A program made the translations under genes and the position numbers. 64,000 bases of DNA, taken from assembly GCF_000368025.1 (NCBI RefSeq), contig NZ_KB849212.1:1192511-1256510 (forward strand), read 5' to 3'. Each line of letters opens with the position of its first letter. The stretch's first letter is position 1. Below, piece after piece: positions 1 to 8,112 of the stretch. The notes below the pieces were generated by a model, which did not search any database, had not been told where the DNA came from, and was given only the letters and a program-made list of their open reading frames with translations. Origin of the DNA: Acinetobacter parvus DSM 16617 = CIP 108168 (GTDB taxonomy: Bacteria; Pseudomonadota; Gammaproteobacteria; Pseudomonadales; Moraxellaceae).

Positions 1-244
1 ATTGATTGCGGTGTTAGCTATAAGCTTCTGTTGGTGTTACTTAACGGGTGAATGGCAACATAATCAAAAAAAAGCGATAAAAATAAAGAAGCATGGACGA
101 CTCTCAATGAGTTTATTTCGCTATGGTTTAGACTATGTTCAAATGGCGATTCAGCATTTAATTGGTTTTGGGAAAAAAGAAGAGTTTAAGGAAATTTTGG
201 CAATTTTAAGAAAGCAGAATCCTGATAGGATAAGGGTTCTGTGA
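1..244 (+). CDS. IS4-family transposase, C-terminal part
   Basis: This is the last 80 or so residues of a DDE transposase that starts upstream of the window. The reading frame is open from base 2 to the stop at 242-244. Recognisable features are a hydrophobic segment near ISFCWCYLTGEW and a basic tail with KKHGRLSMSLFRYGLDYVQM and ILAILRKQNPDRIRVL, which I associate with the ISAba1 transposase. The terminal inverted repeat follows the stop directly, as expected for an intact 3' end. Whether the whole element is intact cannot be judged here. Confidence 0.8.
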   Translation, partial: LIAVLAISFCWCYLTGEWQHNQKKAIKIKKHGRLSMSLFRYGLDYVQMAIQHLIGFGKKEEFKEILAILRKQNPDRIRVL

Positions 245-262
245 AATTTGTCGTGTACAGAG
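1..262 (+). mobile_element. 3' end of an ISAba1-like IS4-family insertion sequence
   Basis: The window opens inside a transposase whose tail and right terminal inverted repeat are visible. The repeat lies at 241-262 and ends in GTCGTGTACAGAG, matching my memory of the ISAba1 terminus. The next nine bases (263-271, TAATTTATT) would be the target duplication, but the left copy is outside the window. The 3' side of the transposase faces glyQ. Confidence 0.8.
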
Positions 263-303
263 TAATTTATTATCAGAACTTGTCGCTGAAACGCTTGAAT
301 CCT

Positions 304-331
304 TTGCACTGCACCCGAAAATCCTTATACT
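304..331 (+). promoter_or_regulatory. Candidate sigma-70 promoter of glyQS
   Basis: TTGCAC at 304-309 and TATACT at 326-331 are separated by 16 bases, close to consensus. The start codon of glyQ is 36 bases further on. The IS end lies 42 bases upstream of the -35 box, so the native promoter appears to have survived the insertion. Confidence 0.55.
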
Positions 332-367
332 TAACCACAATTTTTGTTTGATTCCAGTGGATGCACC

Positions 368-1357
368 ATGAGTCGTGCTATATCGCATATTGATACATTT
401 CAGGGCTTAATTCTTGCCCTACAAAACTATTGGGCGGAGCAAGGCTGCGTCGTATTACAACCATATGATATGGAAATGGGTGCAGGGACATTCCACACTG
501 CAACTTTCTTACGCGCATTAGGTCCAGAAACCTGGAACGCGGCTTATGTTCAACCTTCACGCCGTCCTAAAGATGGTCGTTATGGTGAGAACCCAAACCG
601 CTTACAACACTATTATCAGTTCCAAGTAGTACTTAAACCAAACCCAGACAATATCCAACAGCTTTATCTTGATTCATTAAAAGCAATCGGCATTGATACG
701 CTGACACACGACATCCGTTTCGTCGAAGATAACTGGGAATCTCCAACACTTGGCGCTTGGGGCTTAGGTTGGGAAGTTTGGTTAAATGGTATGGAAGTGA
801 CTCAGTTCACTTACTTCCAGCAAGTTGGTGGTGTTGAATGCTACCCTGTTACTGGTGAAATCACATACGGTTTAGAACGTCTTGCGATGTACCTTCAAGG
901 TGTAGACTCAGTTTACGATCTTGTTTGGACCAAAGGTCAGTTCGGTACTGTGACTTATGGTGATGTATTCCATCAAAATGAAGTAGAACAATCGACCTAT
1001 AACTTCGAATATGCGCCAGTCGATAAATTATTTGAATTATTCGATTTCTATGAAGCTGAAGCAGCTCGTTTAATGGAAGCTGAACTTCCACTTCCTGCTT
1101 ATGAGCAAGTGATTAAAGCATCGCATAGCTTTAACTTATTAGATGCGCGTGGTGCGATTTCTGTAACTGAGCGTCAACGTTATATTTTACGTGTTCGTAC
1201 CTTAGCGCGTTCAATCGCTCAAAGTTATGTGGCTGCGCGTGCGAAACTCGGTTTCCCAATGGCAGAACCACATTTACGTGATGAAGTATTAGCGCAGTTA
1301 AAAGCACAAGTTGAAGCAGAAGCAGCCCAAGCTGAAAAAGCGAAGGAGAATAAATAA
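368..1357 (+). CDS. glyQ: Glycine--tRNA ligase alpha subunit
   Basis: Catalytic subunit of the bacterial alpha2-beta2 glycyl-tRNA synthetase, which charges tRNA-Gly in the cytoplasm. The 329-residue protein begins MSRAISHIDTFQGLILALQ. It carries the class II-like core with the stretches NYWAEQGCVVLQPYDMEMGA and YVQPSRRPKDGRYGENPNR, typical of GlyQ. I chose the ATG at 368 rather than the in-frame ATG at 344, because only the later start gives the conserved N terminus. The stop overlaps the glyS start by one base (TAATG), so the two subunits are translationally coupled. The C-terminal 20 residues are rich in Ala, Glu and Lys. Confidence 0.97.
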   Translation: MSRAISHIDTFQGLILALQNYWAEQGCVVLQPYDMEMGAGTFHTATFLRALGPETWNAAYVQPSRRPKDGRYGENPNRLQHYYQFQVVLKPNPDNIQQLYLDSLKAIGIDTLTHDIRFVEDNWESPTLGAWGLGWEVWLNGMEVTQFTYFQQVGGVECYPVTGEITYGLERLAMYLQGVDSVYDLVWTKGQFGTVTYGDVFHQNEVEQSTYNFEYAPVDKLFELFDFYEAEAARLMEAELPLPAYEQVIKASHSFNLLDARGAISVTERQRYILRVRTLARSIAQSYVAARAKLGFPMAEPHLRDEVLAQLKAQVEAEAAQAEKAKENK

Positions 1358-3471
1358 TGACAAAGCATACTGTTTTATTCGAACTTGGCTGTGAAGAACT
1401 TCCACCCAAAAGCTTAAAAACTTTACGTGATGCTTTAAAAGCTGAAACGGAAAAAGGCTTAAAAGATGCAGGCTTAAATTTTGCTGCGATCGAAGCCTAT
1501 GCTGCACCACGTCGTTTAGCACTCAAAATTGTTGATATTGATGCTGCTCAAGCAGACACACAAAAACGCTTTGACGGCCCTGCTGTTCAAGCCGCTTATG
1601 ATGCAGAAGGCAAACCAACTAAAGCACTTGAAGGCTTTATGCGTGGTCAAGGCATCACGGTTGATCAACTTTCGACGTTCCAAGCTGGTAAAGTTGAAAA
1701 AGTTTGCTTCTTGAAAGATGTGAAAGGTCAAAGCCTTGATGCTTTACTGCCACAAATTTTACAAACTGCATTGGATAACTTGCCAATCGCAAAACGTATG
1801 CGTTCAGCGGCAAGCCGTACTGAATTCGTACGTCCAGTAAAATGGGTCGTATTGTTGAAAGATGATCAAGTGGTTGAAGTAACTATTCAAGATCATAAAG
1901 CAGGTAATGTGACTTATGGTCACCGTTTCCATGCACCTGAAGCAGTGACTTTGGCGCATGCAAATGACTATTTGGCGACTTTAGAACAAGCTTATGTGGT
2001 TGCGAACTTCGAAAAACGTCAAGCAACCATTCAAGAACAAGTGAAAAAGTTAGCTGATGAAGTCAATGCAACTGCGATTGTTCCAACGGACTTACTTGAT
2101 GAAGTCACCAGCTTGGTTGAATGGCCTGTTGCATTACGTGCGACTTTTGAAGAGCGTTATTTAGCTGTTCCTCAAGAAGCCTTGATTACCACCATGCAGG
2201 ACAATCAAAAGTATTTCTGTTTGATCAATGCCGAAGGTAAATTACAGCCTTACTTCATTACTATTTCAAATATTGAGTCAAAAGATCCGATTCAAATTAT
2301 TGAAGGCAATGAGAAAGTTGTACGCCCTCGTTTGTCCGATGCAGAATTCTTCTTCCTACAAGATCAAAAGCAACCGCTTGCATCTCGTAAAGAAAAACTC
2401 GCAAATATGGTATTCCAAGCACAGCTGGGTACGCTTTGGAACAAATCAGAACGTATTGCGAAATTAGCAATTGCACTATCTCCAATTACGGGTGCAAATG
2501 CAGCCGATGCTGAAAAAGCAGCATTACTGGCTAAATGTGATTTGACCTCTGAACTTGTGGGTGAATTCCCAGAACTTCAAGGGATTGCAGGCACGTACTA
2601 TGCTCGCCTTGAAGGTGAGAATCATGAAGTTGCTGAAGCTTTAGGTGAGCAGTATTTACCTAAGTTTGCTGGTGATGTATTACCGCAAACCAAGACGGGT
2701 ACAACGATTGCGCTTGCAGATCGTTTAGATACGCTTGTTGGTATTTTCACAATTGGACAAGTTCCATCAGGTTCTAAAGATCCATTTGCTTTACGCCGTT
2801 CTGCAATCGGTATCTTACGTTTGATCATTGAAAATGAATTGGATTTCAACCTTAAAGATATCTTAGCTACTGCATATAAGTTAGTAATTGATGATATTAG
2901 TCGTGTATCAGGTCAAACGGTGATGACACAAATGACTTCTGATAACTCTACAATCCAGACAGTCCAAGATGTCATTGATTTCTTAGAAGGTCGTTACCGT
3001 GCTAAGTATGAAGACCAAGGCGTTGCGGTTGATGTGATTCAAGCGGTTCAAGCACTTGCACCAAAATCTCCTCTTGATTTTGATAAGCGTGTGACTGCGG
3101 TCAATCATTTCCGTACTTTACCAGAAGCGGCTGCATTGGCTGCGGCAAACAAACGTGTTGCCAATATTCTTGCAAAAGAAGCAACGCCTGAAGGGGCTGT
3201 GGTTGAAGCGAATCTGGTTGAAGCGGCTGAAAAAGCGCTTTATGCAGAACTTCAAGCATTGACACCAGTGGTTCAGCCTTTACTTGCTGCACGTAACTAT
3301 ACAGAAGCGTTGTCTAAGCTTGCTGCACTTCGTGCGCCAATCGATGCCTTCTTTGAAGGTGTAATGGTCATGGCAGATGATGCAGAGTTAAAAGCCAACC
3401 GTTTACGTTTATTGGCTCAGTTGCGTGATTTATTCACAGCGATTGCAGATGTAAGTGTATTGCAGGGTTAG
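1357..3471 (+). CDS. glyS: Glycine--tRNA ligase beta subunit
   Basis: Beta subunit of the heterotetrameric glycyl-tRNA synthetase, needed for tRNA binding and for activity of GlyQ. The protein has 704 residues, close to the usual length of about 690. It begins LFELGCEELPPKSLKTLRDA, the family N terminus. Later segments include PTDLLDEVTSLVEWP, the HD-like region around LADRLDTLVGIFTIGQVPSG with DPFALRRSAIGILR, and a C-terminal anticodon-binding-like domain ending VMVMADDAELKANRLRLLAQ. It forms a two-gene operon with glyQ and is closed by a strong hairpin terminator directly after the stop. Confidence 0.97.
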   Translation: MTKHTVLFELGCEELPPKSLKTLRDALKAETEKGLKDAGLNFAAIEAYAAPRRLALKIVDIDAAQADTQKRFDGPAVQAAYDAEGKPTKALEGFMRGQGITVDQLSTFQAGKVEKVCFLKDVKGQSLDALLPQILQTALDNLPIAKRMRSAASRTEFVRPVKWVVLLKDDQVVEVTIQDHKAGNVTYGHRFHAPEAVTLAHANDYLATLEQAYVVANFEKRQATIQEQVKKLADEVNATAIVPTDLLDEVTSLVEWPVALRATFEERYLAVPQEALITTMQDNQKYFCLINAEGKLQPYFITISNIESKDPIQIIEGNEKVVRPRLSDAEFFFLQDQKQPLASRKEKLANMVFQAQLGTLWNKSERIAKLAIALSPITGANAADAEKAALLAKCDLTSELVGEFPELQGIAGTYYARLEGENHEVAEALGEQYLPKFAGDVLPQTKTGTTIALADRLDTLVGIFTIGQVPSGSKDPFALRRSAIGILRLIIENELDFNLKDILATAYKLVIDDISRVSGQTVMTQMTSDNSTIQTVQDVIDFLEGRYRAKYEDQGVAVDVIQAVQALAPKSPLDFDKRVTAVNHFRTLPEAAALAAANKRVANILAKEATPEGAVVEANLVEAAEKALYAELQALTPVVQPLLAARNYTEALSKLAALRAPIDAFFEGVMVMADDAELKANRLRLLAQLRDLFTAIADVSVLQG

Positions 3472-3476
3472 ATGTA

Positions 3477-3508
3477 AAGCACCCTGTTTAAAGAACAGGG
3501 TGCTTTTA
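3477..3508 (+). terminator. Rho-independent terminator of glyQS
   Basis: AGCACCCTGTT and AACAGGGTGCT form an 11-bp stem around a TAAAG loop, followed by TTTT. It isolates the glyQS operon from the AT-rich cassette that follows. Confidence 0.85.
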
Positions 3509-3602
3509 ATATTTCAAATAATATTATTTTCTCTACTCTTTAGAATTTGTTCAGATTACAATACATTAACAAATAGCTTTTTATTTATTATAAGTAAGTG
3601 AC

Positions 3603-4139
3603 ATGCAAGAAAGCGTTTTTCATGGGACTAAGAATTCAGCAAAAGATAGAATTCTAAAGGAAAATTTTAAAAAAAGTGAGGCTACAAATGATTGGCTTGG
3701 AAGTGGTGTTTATTTTTTTACAGAGGGCATTGGGTGTCCAATTGAACATGCAAGAAATTGGTGCAAGTATAAAAAAGGATTCCGTGAGCATGAAATTAGT
3801 ATTTTAAAGGTTAATTTACATATTGATGATGAACATCTGTTAGACGTAACAGATTACAATGGAATAGAAGAGTTTAATTCGTTAAGAAGCGAACTATTAC
3901 AAAAGCATAATTCCGAATTCCCCTCTGACCGAATATTCTCTGAAGACAACAAGAGAATTTGGGACATGATTGCCGATCTTTTAGATTTACATGCCGTATT
4001 AAATCATTTATATATATGTAAAATTGCCAGCAATGCATATGAACGAAATATAGAATTAAAATCTAACGTTCCGAACAGTACTGTCTTGTGTGTTAAAAAA
4101 GATGGTATAATTAATCTACAAGATATAAGTGTCTTGTAA
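3603..4139 (+). CDS. ADP-ribosyltransferase-like toxin, CmdT-type
   Basis: A 178-residue protein whose N terminus carries the H-Y signature of PARP-like ADP-ribosyltransferases: FHGTK (His7), then GSGVYFF (Tyr37), then a helix AxxWC (EHARNWCKYKK) resembling the one after the NAD-binding tyrosine in related ART folds. A third catalytic residue could not be assigned; the C-terminal strand reads STVLCVKKDGIINL. It is the first of three same-strand genes, followed by a small protein and a SecB-like chaperone. From memory this order matches CmdTAC, in which CmdT ADP-ribosylates mRNA during phage infection and stops translation. The gene is AT-rich compared with glyS, which suggests transfer. The family-level call as an ART is stronger than the CmdT call. 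Confidence 0.75.
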   Translation: MQESVFHGTKNSAKDRILKENFKKSEATNDWLGSGVYFFTEGIGCPIEHARNWCKYKKGFREHEISILKVNLHIDDEHLLDVTDYNGIEEFNSLRSELLQKHNSEFPSDRIFSEDNKRIWDMIADLLDLHAVLNHLYICKIASNAYERNIELKSNVPNSTVLCVKKDGIINLQDISVL

Positions 4140-4155
4140 GTCAAGGGGAAACATA

Positions 4156-4494
4156 ATGACTACTAGCAGACTTGAGCGTGCTATAGCAAGACTTCACTCA
4201 ATGAATCATGAGGAATATGCTAATTTTTTAAAAAAGCATACCAAATCAGATAATTGTGACGTAAGTTTTGCACACATTGATGATACTGCAATAGTTAATG
4301 GCACTCACTATACTTCAATAGCGTTTAATGAAATTATTTCTTCTTCTGATTGGGAAAACATCATTTCTTCTAAGATTGAAGAAATATATCAAATACAAAC
4401 AATTAATTTTAACGATCAACAAAGGTTTGATGCTGTTTTTACAGCATCAAATCCTATTTCGCCAACACCTGATACTTATAAAGTTGCAGCCTAA
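4156..4494 (+). CDS. Putative antitoxin of the toxin-antitoxin-chaperone cassette, CmdA-like
   Basis: A 112-residue protein without a domain I recognise. The ATG at 4156 is preceded by AGGGGAA at 4144-4150, which decides this start over an earlier in-frame codon at 4129. The N-terminal half is helical (LERAIARLHSMNHEEYANFL). The C terminus ends in a loose, partly hydrophobic tail (FDAVFTASNPISPTPDTYKV). In known toxin-antitoxin-chaperone systems, such a tail is the chaperone-addiction segment that makes the antitoxin depend on the SecB-like partner. Position between the ART-like gene and the chaperone gene, with spacings of 16 and 2 bases, supports the antitoxin role. The function is inferred from context. 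Confidence 0.6.
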   Translation: MTTSRLERAIARLHSMNHEEYANFLKKHTKSDNCDVSFAHIDDTAIVNGTHYTSIAFNEIISSSDWENIISSKIEEIYQIQTINFNDQQRFDAVFTASNPISPTPDTYKVAA

Positions 4495-4496
4495 CA

Positions 4497-4904
4497 ATGC
4501 AAATATCTCTTAAAACTTTTCATACTAGAAAATTAACTTTAAATACCATTATCGATGACTTTGTAAAAGAAAACTCTAATGACTTCGAGTTGTCATTAAG
4601 AGTAGGTATAGTTAATAGTGAAAGTAACATGGATGCTATCATTCAATTTTCAATTTCATTGAATGCTGAAAATAAATTCCAACTTGATTGCGATTATGAA
4701 GCTATTTTCCAAACAGATACAATCTTAAATGAAGAACTAGTAAAAACAGAAAAGTTTTTACATATTAATGCACCTGCAATTGCCTATCCGTATGTTAGAG
4801 CATTTATAAGCAATGTATTGCTAGTGTCAAATTTAGATCCAGCGATTCTTCCTGTAATTAATTTTCAAAAGTTATTTGAAAATAATATAAAAAGCATTTC
4901 TTAA
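4497..4904 (+). CDS. SecB-like chaperone of the cassette, CmdC-like
   Basis: A 135-residue protein whose C-terminal third reads as a SecB fold. INAPAIAYPYVRAFISN and the following DPAILPVINFQKLF align by eye with the SecB core, where FPYARE..SNL and LAPVNFDALF are typical. The N-terminal half alternates beta strands (FELSLRVGIV, AIIQFSISLNAENKFQLD), also as in SecB. It begins two bases after the antitoxin stop with no clear ribosome binding site, so translation is probably coupled. A housekeeping SecB would not sit downstream of an ART-like gene, and this one is divergent from that form. Its expected role is to stabilise the antitoxin and release it on infection. Confidence 0.75.
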   Translation: MQISLKTFHTRKLTLNTIIDDFVKENSNDFELSLRVGIVNSESNMDAIIQFSISLNAENKFQLDCDYEAIFQTDTILNEELVKTEKFLHINAPAIAYPYVRAFISNVLLVSNLDPAILPVINFQKLFENNIKSIS

Positions 4905-5024
4905 GATAATGCTGCTTAAACTACAAATTATTCTACATACGTTAAACAATAATCACATATTCACTTTTACCATCATCCTAATAAGATATAAAAACTCGAT
5001 TACGTATCGCTTAAAGGATAAAAG

Positions 5025-5447
5025 ATGATGAAAAAAGTACCTTCACTGTGTTTAGTGACTGCACTGATCGCATCGTCTTCTCTCTGGGCAGCCGAAACAA
5101 ATATAACTACAGCAAATACAAACACTGCAACGGCTGAAAAAACACTCCCTTATGGTGATAACCCTAGCCTCGGTCGTGTATTGCTGTATAAAACAGGCAA
5201 AGGCCTACAAAATCTTGGCGACTCAATTCAGGGTGCATCTGAAAACACCTCTCAGAAAATGAGCGAAAAGTGGAAAAGTACCAAGGAATACACTGCTGAA
5301 CAATCCGTCATTGTTCAGGAACAGACTGAAAAAGCCAAACAATATACTGCTAAAAAATGGCAAGACACCAAAGATGCTGTAGTGGGTACAAATGATGGCA
5401 ATGTGCCCATTGAACGTGCTGAACTCAGCCAACCCTCATCAAATTAA
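5025..5447 (+). CDS. Exported hypothetical protein with amphipathic helix
   Basis: A 140-residue protein of unknown function. A Sec signal peptide is clear: MMKKVP, a hydrophobic stretch to about residue 20, then SLWAAE with likely cleavage after WAA. The mature part is short and polar. From about residue 60 it is a long Lys/Glu/Gln-rich helix (SQKMSEKWKSTKEYTAEQSV and on). The start has two adjacent ATG codons (5025 and 5028) after an AAGGA. The downstream gene at 6086 has a similar leader arrangement and helix composition, so the two may be distant paralogues. The protein is probably periplasmic. Confidence 0.65.
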   Translation: MMKKVPSLCLVTALIASSSLWAAETNITTANTNTATAEKTLPYGDNPSLGRVLLYKTGKGLQNLGDSIQGASENTSQKMSEKWKSTKEYTAEQSVIVQEQTEKAKQYTAKKWQDTKDAVVGTNDGNVPIERAELSQPSSN

Positions 5448-5483
5448 TACGATTTAACACGATTTACAGGAATGAATGAAACA

Positions 5484-5930
5484 ATGACTATTACGCCTTT
5501 TAAAACCATTTTGCTTTCTTTCATCAGTAGTATTGGTTTCACTGCATGTTCTACATTATCCACCCAAACCAAGCCACCTTTGCAACAACTGCAACAGGTT
5601 CAGAACATTGATGCCCTACCCGATACCAAGACCAATGCCGCATCCTTAAATAAATATAAGGATCATTGCATGATCCAGTTTACAGGTTATTTTGATGGTG
5701 GTCAGAGCACGGAATCATGGGAATTTAAAGGCAATCAGTTGAATCGGGCTTTTTCTGAAACCTTTCAATATGTGCCGAATCGTTTATTCAATGCAACCAC
5801 TGAAAAACCTGTATTAGATCAGAAAACGCGAAAAACCACAGTGTTTGATATTCAGAAACCTGAGGTAAAACAGAACTTTGAGAAGTTAAAAAGCCACTTT
5901 AACCAAACTGCTTTAGAACAGTGTGGCTAA
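5484..5930 (+). CDS. Hypothetical lipoprotein
   Basis: A 148-residue predicted lipoprotein. The signal peptide ends in the lipobox FTAC with lipidated Cys near residue 22. A Ser/Thr/Gln-rich linker follows, and then a domain starting near DHCMIQFTGYFDGG. I chose the ATG at 5484 because AGGAATGA at 5468-5475 is correctly spaced from it, whereas the upstream in-frame ATG at 5472 overlaps that site. Two Cys besides the lipobox (in KDHCMIQ and the terminal EQCG) could form a disulfide. It follows the exported protein gene by 36 bases and may be cotranscribed. No family was recognised. Confidence 0.65.
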   Translation: MTITPFKTILLSFISSIGFTACSTLSTQTKPPLQQLQQVQNIDALPDTKTNAASLNKYKDHCMIQFTGYFDGGQSTESWEFKGNQLNRAFSETFQYVPNRLFNATTEKPVLDQKTRKTTVFDIQKPEVKQNFEKLKSHFNQTALEQCG

Positions 5931-6085
5931 GTTTGGCATCTCCACAATTTCTCTCCAGAGTGTTTTTAAGCTGTAATCTGGTTGTAAAGTTTTGCTGAAA
6001 TCCATACATTTCGGCTTTTTTACTGGCTATGATGCAGTTGCGTTGATGAAGTACCCCAAACGGTACATCGCTTAAGGAAATCGCA

Positions 6086-6661
6086 ATGAAGAAAATGATC
6101 AAAACAGCTATCTTGACAACAAGTATTCTCGCTTCTGCCTCTATTTTTGCACAAAACGTCGGGGTAAATGCCAATGGCTCAGCTCAGGTCAATGTACAGT
6201 CTGGTGGCTTGATTAGCGGCGTTGCAGGTGCAGTCAAAAATACCGCCCAAGGCGTAGGTCACGCAGCTCATCATGTCGGTCATGCCGCTGTAAACACAGG
6301 TGTGCAAGCAACCCACAAAACGGTGGCTACAGCAAGTAATGTGGGTTCACAGGTGGTGGATAAAACCGCGAAAGTGGTTAAAAATGGTAAGGATTATGCG
6401 GTAGAGAAAGCTGCTGATGGTAAGGAGTTTGCTGCTGAAAAAAGAGCGGAAGCAAAAAAACGTCATCAGCAACATCAGGCTGAGCAAAAATCGATTGGCC
6501 TGAATACCCAAGCAGGGGTTAATGTTGGAAACTCATCCATTCAAGCACAAACAGGCTTGAATGCAGATAAGAAACAGGCTCAGGCAGGTGCAAATGTTGG
6601 CGTGAAAGTCTTGGGCGTGAATGCCAATGTCGGTACCAATGCCAAAGTGGGTGCAAACTAG
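6086..6661 (+). CDS. Exported repeat-rich hypothetical protein
   Basis: A 191-residue secreted protein of unknown role. The signal peptide MKKMIKTAILTTSILASASI ends in FAQ with cleavage before NVGVN. The mature protein has three zones: a Gly/Val/Asn-rich N terminus (GVNANGSAQVNVQSGG), a central Lys/Ala helix (VEKAADGKEFAAEKRAEAKK), and a C terminus of imperfect repeats built on GVNANVG and QAQAGANVGV. AAGGA at 6074-6078 serves as ribosome binding site. A hairpin terminator follows. The composition suggests a structural or surface-associated periplasmic protein. Confidence 0.65.
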   Translation: MKKMIKTAILTTSILASASIFAQNVGVNANGSAQVNVQSGGLISGVAGAVKNTAQGVGHAAHHVGHAAVNTGVQATHKTVATASNVGSQVVDKTAKVVKNGKDYAVEKAADGKEFAAEKRAEAKKRHQQHQAEQKSIGLNTQAGVNVGNSSIQAQTGLNADKKQAQAGANVGVKVLGVNANVGTNAKVGAN

Positions 6662-6680
6662 TCTTTTCAATTCAATCTAA

Positions 6681-6711
6681 AAAGCTCTCTGCGATTGTAG
6701 AGGGCTTTTTT
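6681..6711. terminator. Terminator between convergent genes
   Basis: AGCTCTCT and AGAGGGCT form a stem with one mismatch around GCGATTGT, flanked by A-rich and T-rich tracts. It can serve the plus-strand gene ending at 6661 and the minus-strand gene ending at 6714. Confidence 0.65.
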
Positions 6712-6713
6712 AC

Positions 6714-7991
6714 TTACGATTCAGCAAGATGTAGGTGAGTTTGCTCATCCACATGATTTTCAATAAAATGTCCCTGCCCATGATCATCACAACTCAAGGT
6801 TAAGTTTTTATAACTGAGTTGATAAAATTCAGGATAACGTTTAAAAATCAATAAAGACTGATCCAAAGCCAAAGCTTCACCGACTTTCACTAACTTATGA
6901 ATCCCACGATCATTCATCGTCAAAACATAAGATTCTGCATTTAACTCAAGTTCAACAACGGCATTCGCACTGGCTTTCAATGGCAATAGATATTGTTGAT
7001 TCGCCTGAATTGCTTCAGCATTATAAGCCTCTAGCTTTAAACTGACTAAATTAAAAACCAACAATGTATTTTGAATCGTGCGAATGGTTGGCACTGAGCT
7101 GTCCATCTGTTGGATAAAATGCGGATGAATACCTAACTTCCGTAAATTTTGCTCAGTACCCTGTTGTAGATTAAATAACTGTTGAACCAATTTTTGCTTA
7201 AGAACAACATCAAAATAACGCTCATCTAATTCAAAATCGTTATTTTGCAAGATTCGCAATAAAGCCTGATGATGTTTGGTCAATAATGCATCTAATACAT
7301 AGCGATAGTAGAACTTGCTTTGCTTTTTGACTTCCCTCACCCGTTTATAGAAATAGGTGATGTCAAAAGGCTGCTCAACAAAATCATTGAGTAATTGCGA
7401 ACTTGCCAAAACCGAGAGTGCTTCATGCCCTGTAAAAGGCAAGTGAATCACATGCATATGTGGTAATAAGGGCTGTATTTTTAAGAAATGTTCTTTATCT
7501 TCTGCATAGTATGGATCATAGACAATGATGTATTCACGAGATGAATCCACTTCATCCGTCTGAATCTGCATATCCTGATGCAATGCGGCATCAAAAAATT
7601 CGGCATAACGACGATCATGAACCACATCAGGGTCTATCGAATATTGTGGTACAAAAGCAACGATTTTATGCATATTCAATAAATTAGAATATTTAATCGC
7701 GGCATAGCCCCCCATTGATCCACCGTAACCAACAATCTGCTCAAACTGTTCTAAAATCGGCTGAATCTGTCGCTGCATCTCAAGCATGCTGCTTTTAGGA
7801 AACCAAGATTTCTGTTTTGGCATAATGCCAATCACATTGTATTGATATTTGAATAATGATTTTTCAGCATTAATCGACATGCCTTTGGCACGGCTAATCA
7901 GATCACCAAAAGAAATCACCAAAGTGTCACTTGAACCTGTTAAAAAAATAACGCGAATATGTTCATCTTCAAATACTATTTGCTTATCCAT
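6714..7991 (-). CDS. Alpha/beta-hydrolase-like protein of unknown function
   Basis: A 425-residue cytoplasmic protein. The N-terminal half reads as an alpha/beta-hydrolase fold: strand DTLVISFGD, nucleophile elbow GYGGSMGGYAA (Ser), a candidate acid near YIIVYDPYYAEDKEH, and a candidate catalytic His in LPFTGHEAL. The C-terminal half (from about residue 210) is helical and then strand-rich and resembles nothing I know. The ATG at 7991 is taken as start; an in-frame GTG lies six bases upstream at 7997. No signal peptide was seen. The ligand is unknown, and esterase or polysaccharide-related roles are both possible. Confidence 0.6.
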   Translation of the reverse strand: MDKQIVFEDEHIRVIFLTGSSDTLVISFGDLISRAKGMSINAEKSLFKYQYNVIGIMPKQKSWFPKSSMLEMQRQIQPILEQFEQIVGYGGSMGGYAAIKYSNLLNMHKIVAFVPQYSIDPDVVHDRRYAEFFDAALHQDMQIQTDEVDSSREYIIVYDPYYAEDKEHFLKIQPLLPHMHVIHLPFTGHEALSVLASSQLLNDFVEQPFDITYFYKRVREVKKQSKFYYRYVLDALLTKHHQALLRILQNNDFELDERYFDVVLKQKLVQQLFNLQQGTEQNLRKLGIHPHFIQQMDSSVPTIRTIQNTLLVFNLVSLKLEAYNAEAIQANQQYLLPLKASANAVVELELNAESYVLTMNDRGIHKLVKVGEALALDQSLLIFKRYPEFYQLSYKNLTLSCDDHGQGHFIENHVDEQTHLHLAES

Positions 7992-8112
7992 GCTCACACT
8001 AAAAAGTTGATCCTAGGCGGGTATCAAAAACGCATCAAATGAGGACTTTGCCAATTCATTATTGCGGAGTATCTTATTTTATAGAGATAAGACAGATTAA
8101 AAAGCGCAAAAA

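Noticed and set aside
241..367. IS-derived outward promoter driving glyQ
   Set aside because: The element faces glyQ with its transposase 3' end. The known outward promoters of ISAba1 are near the other end, and glyQ has its own promoter.
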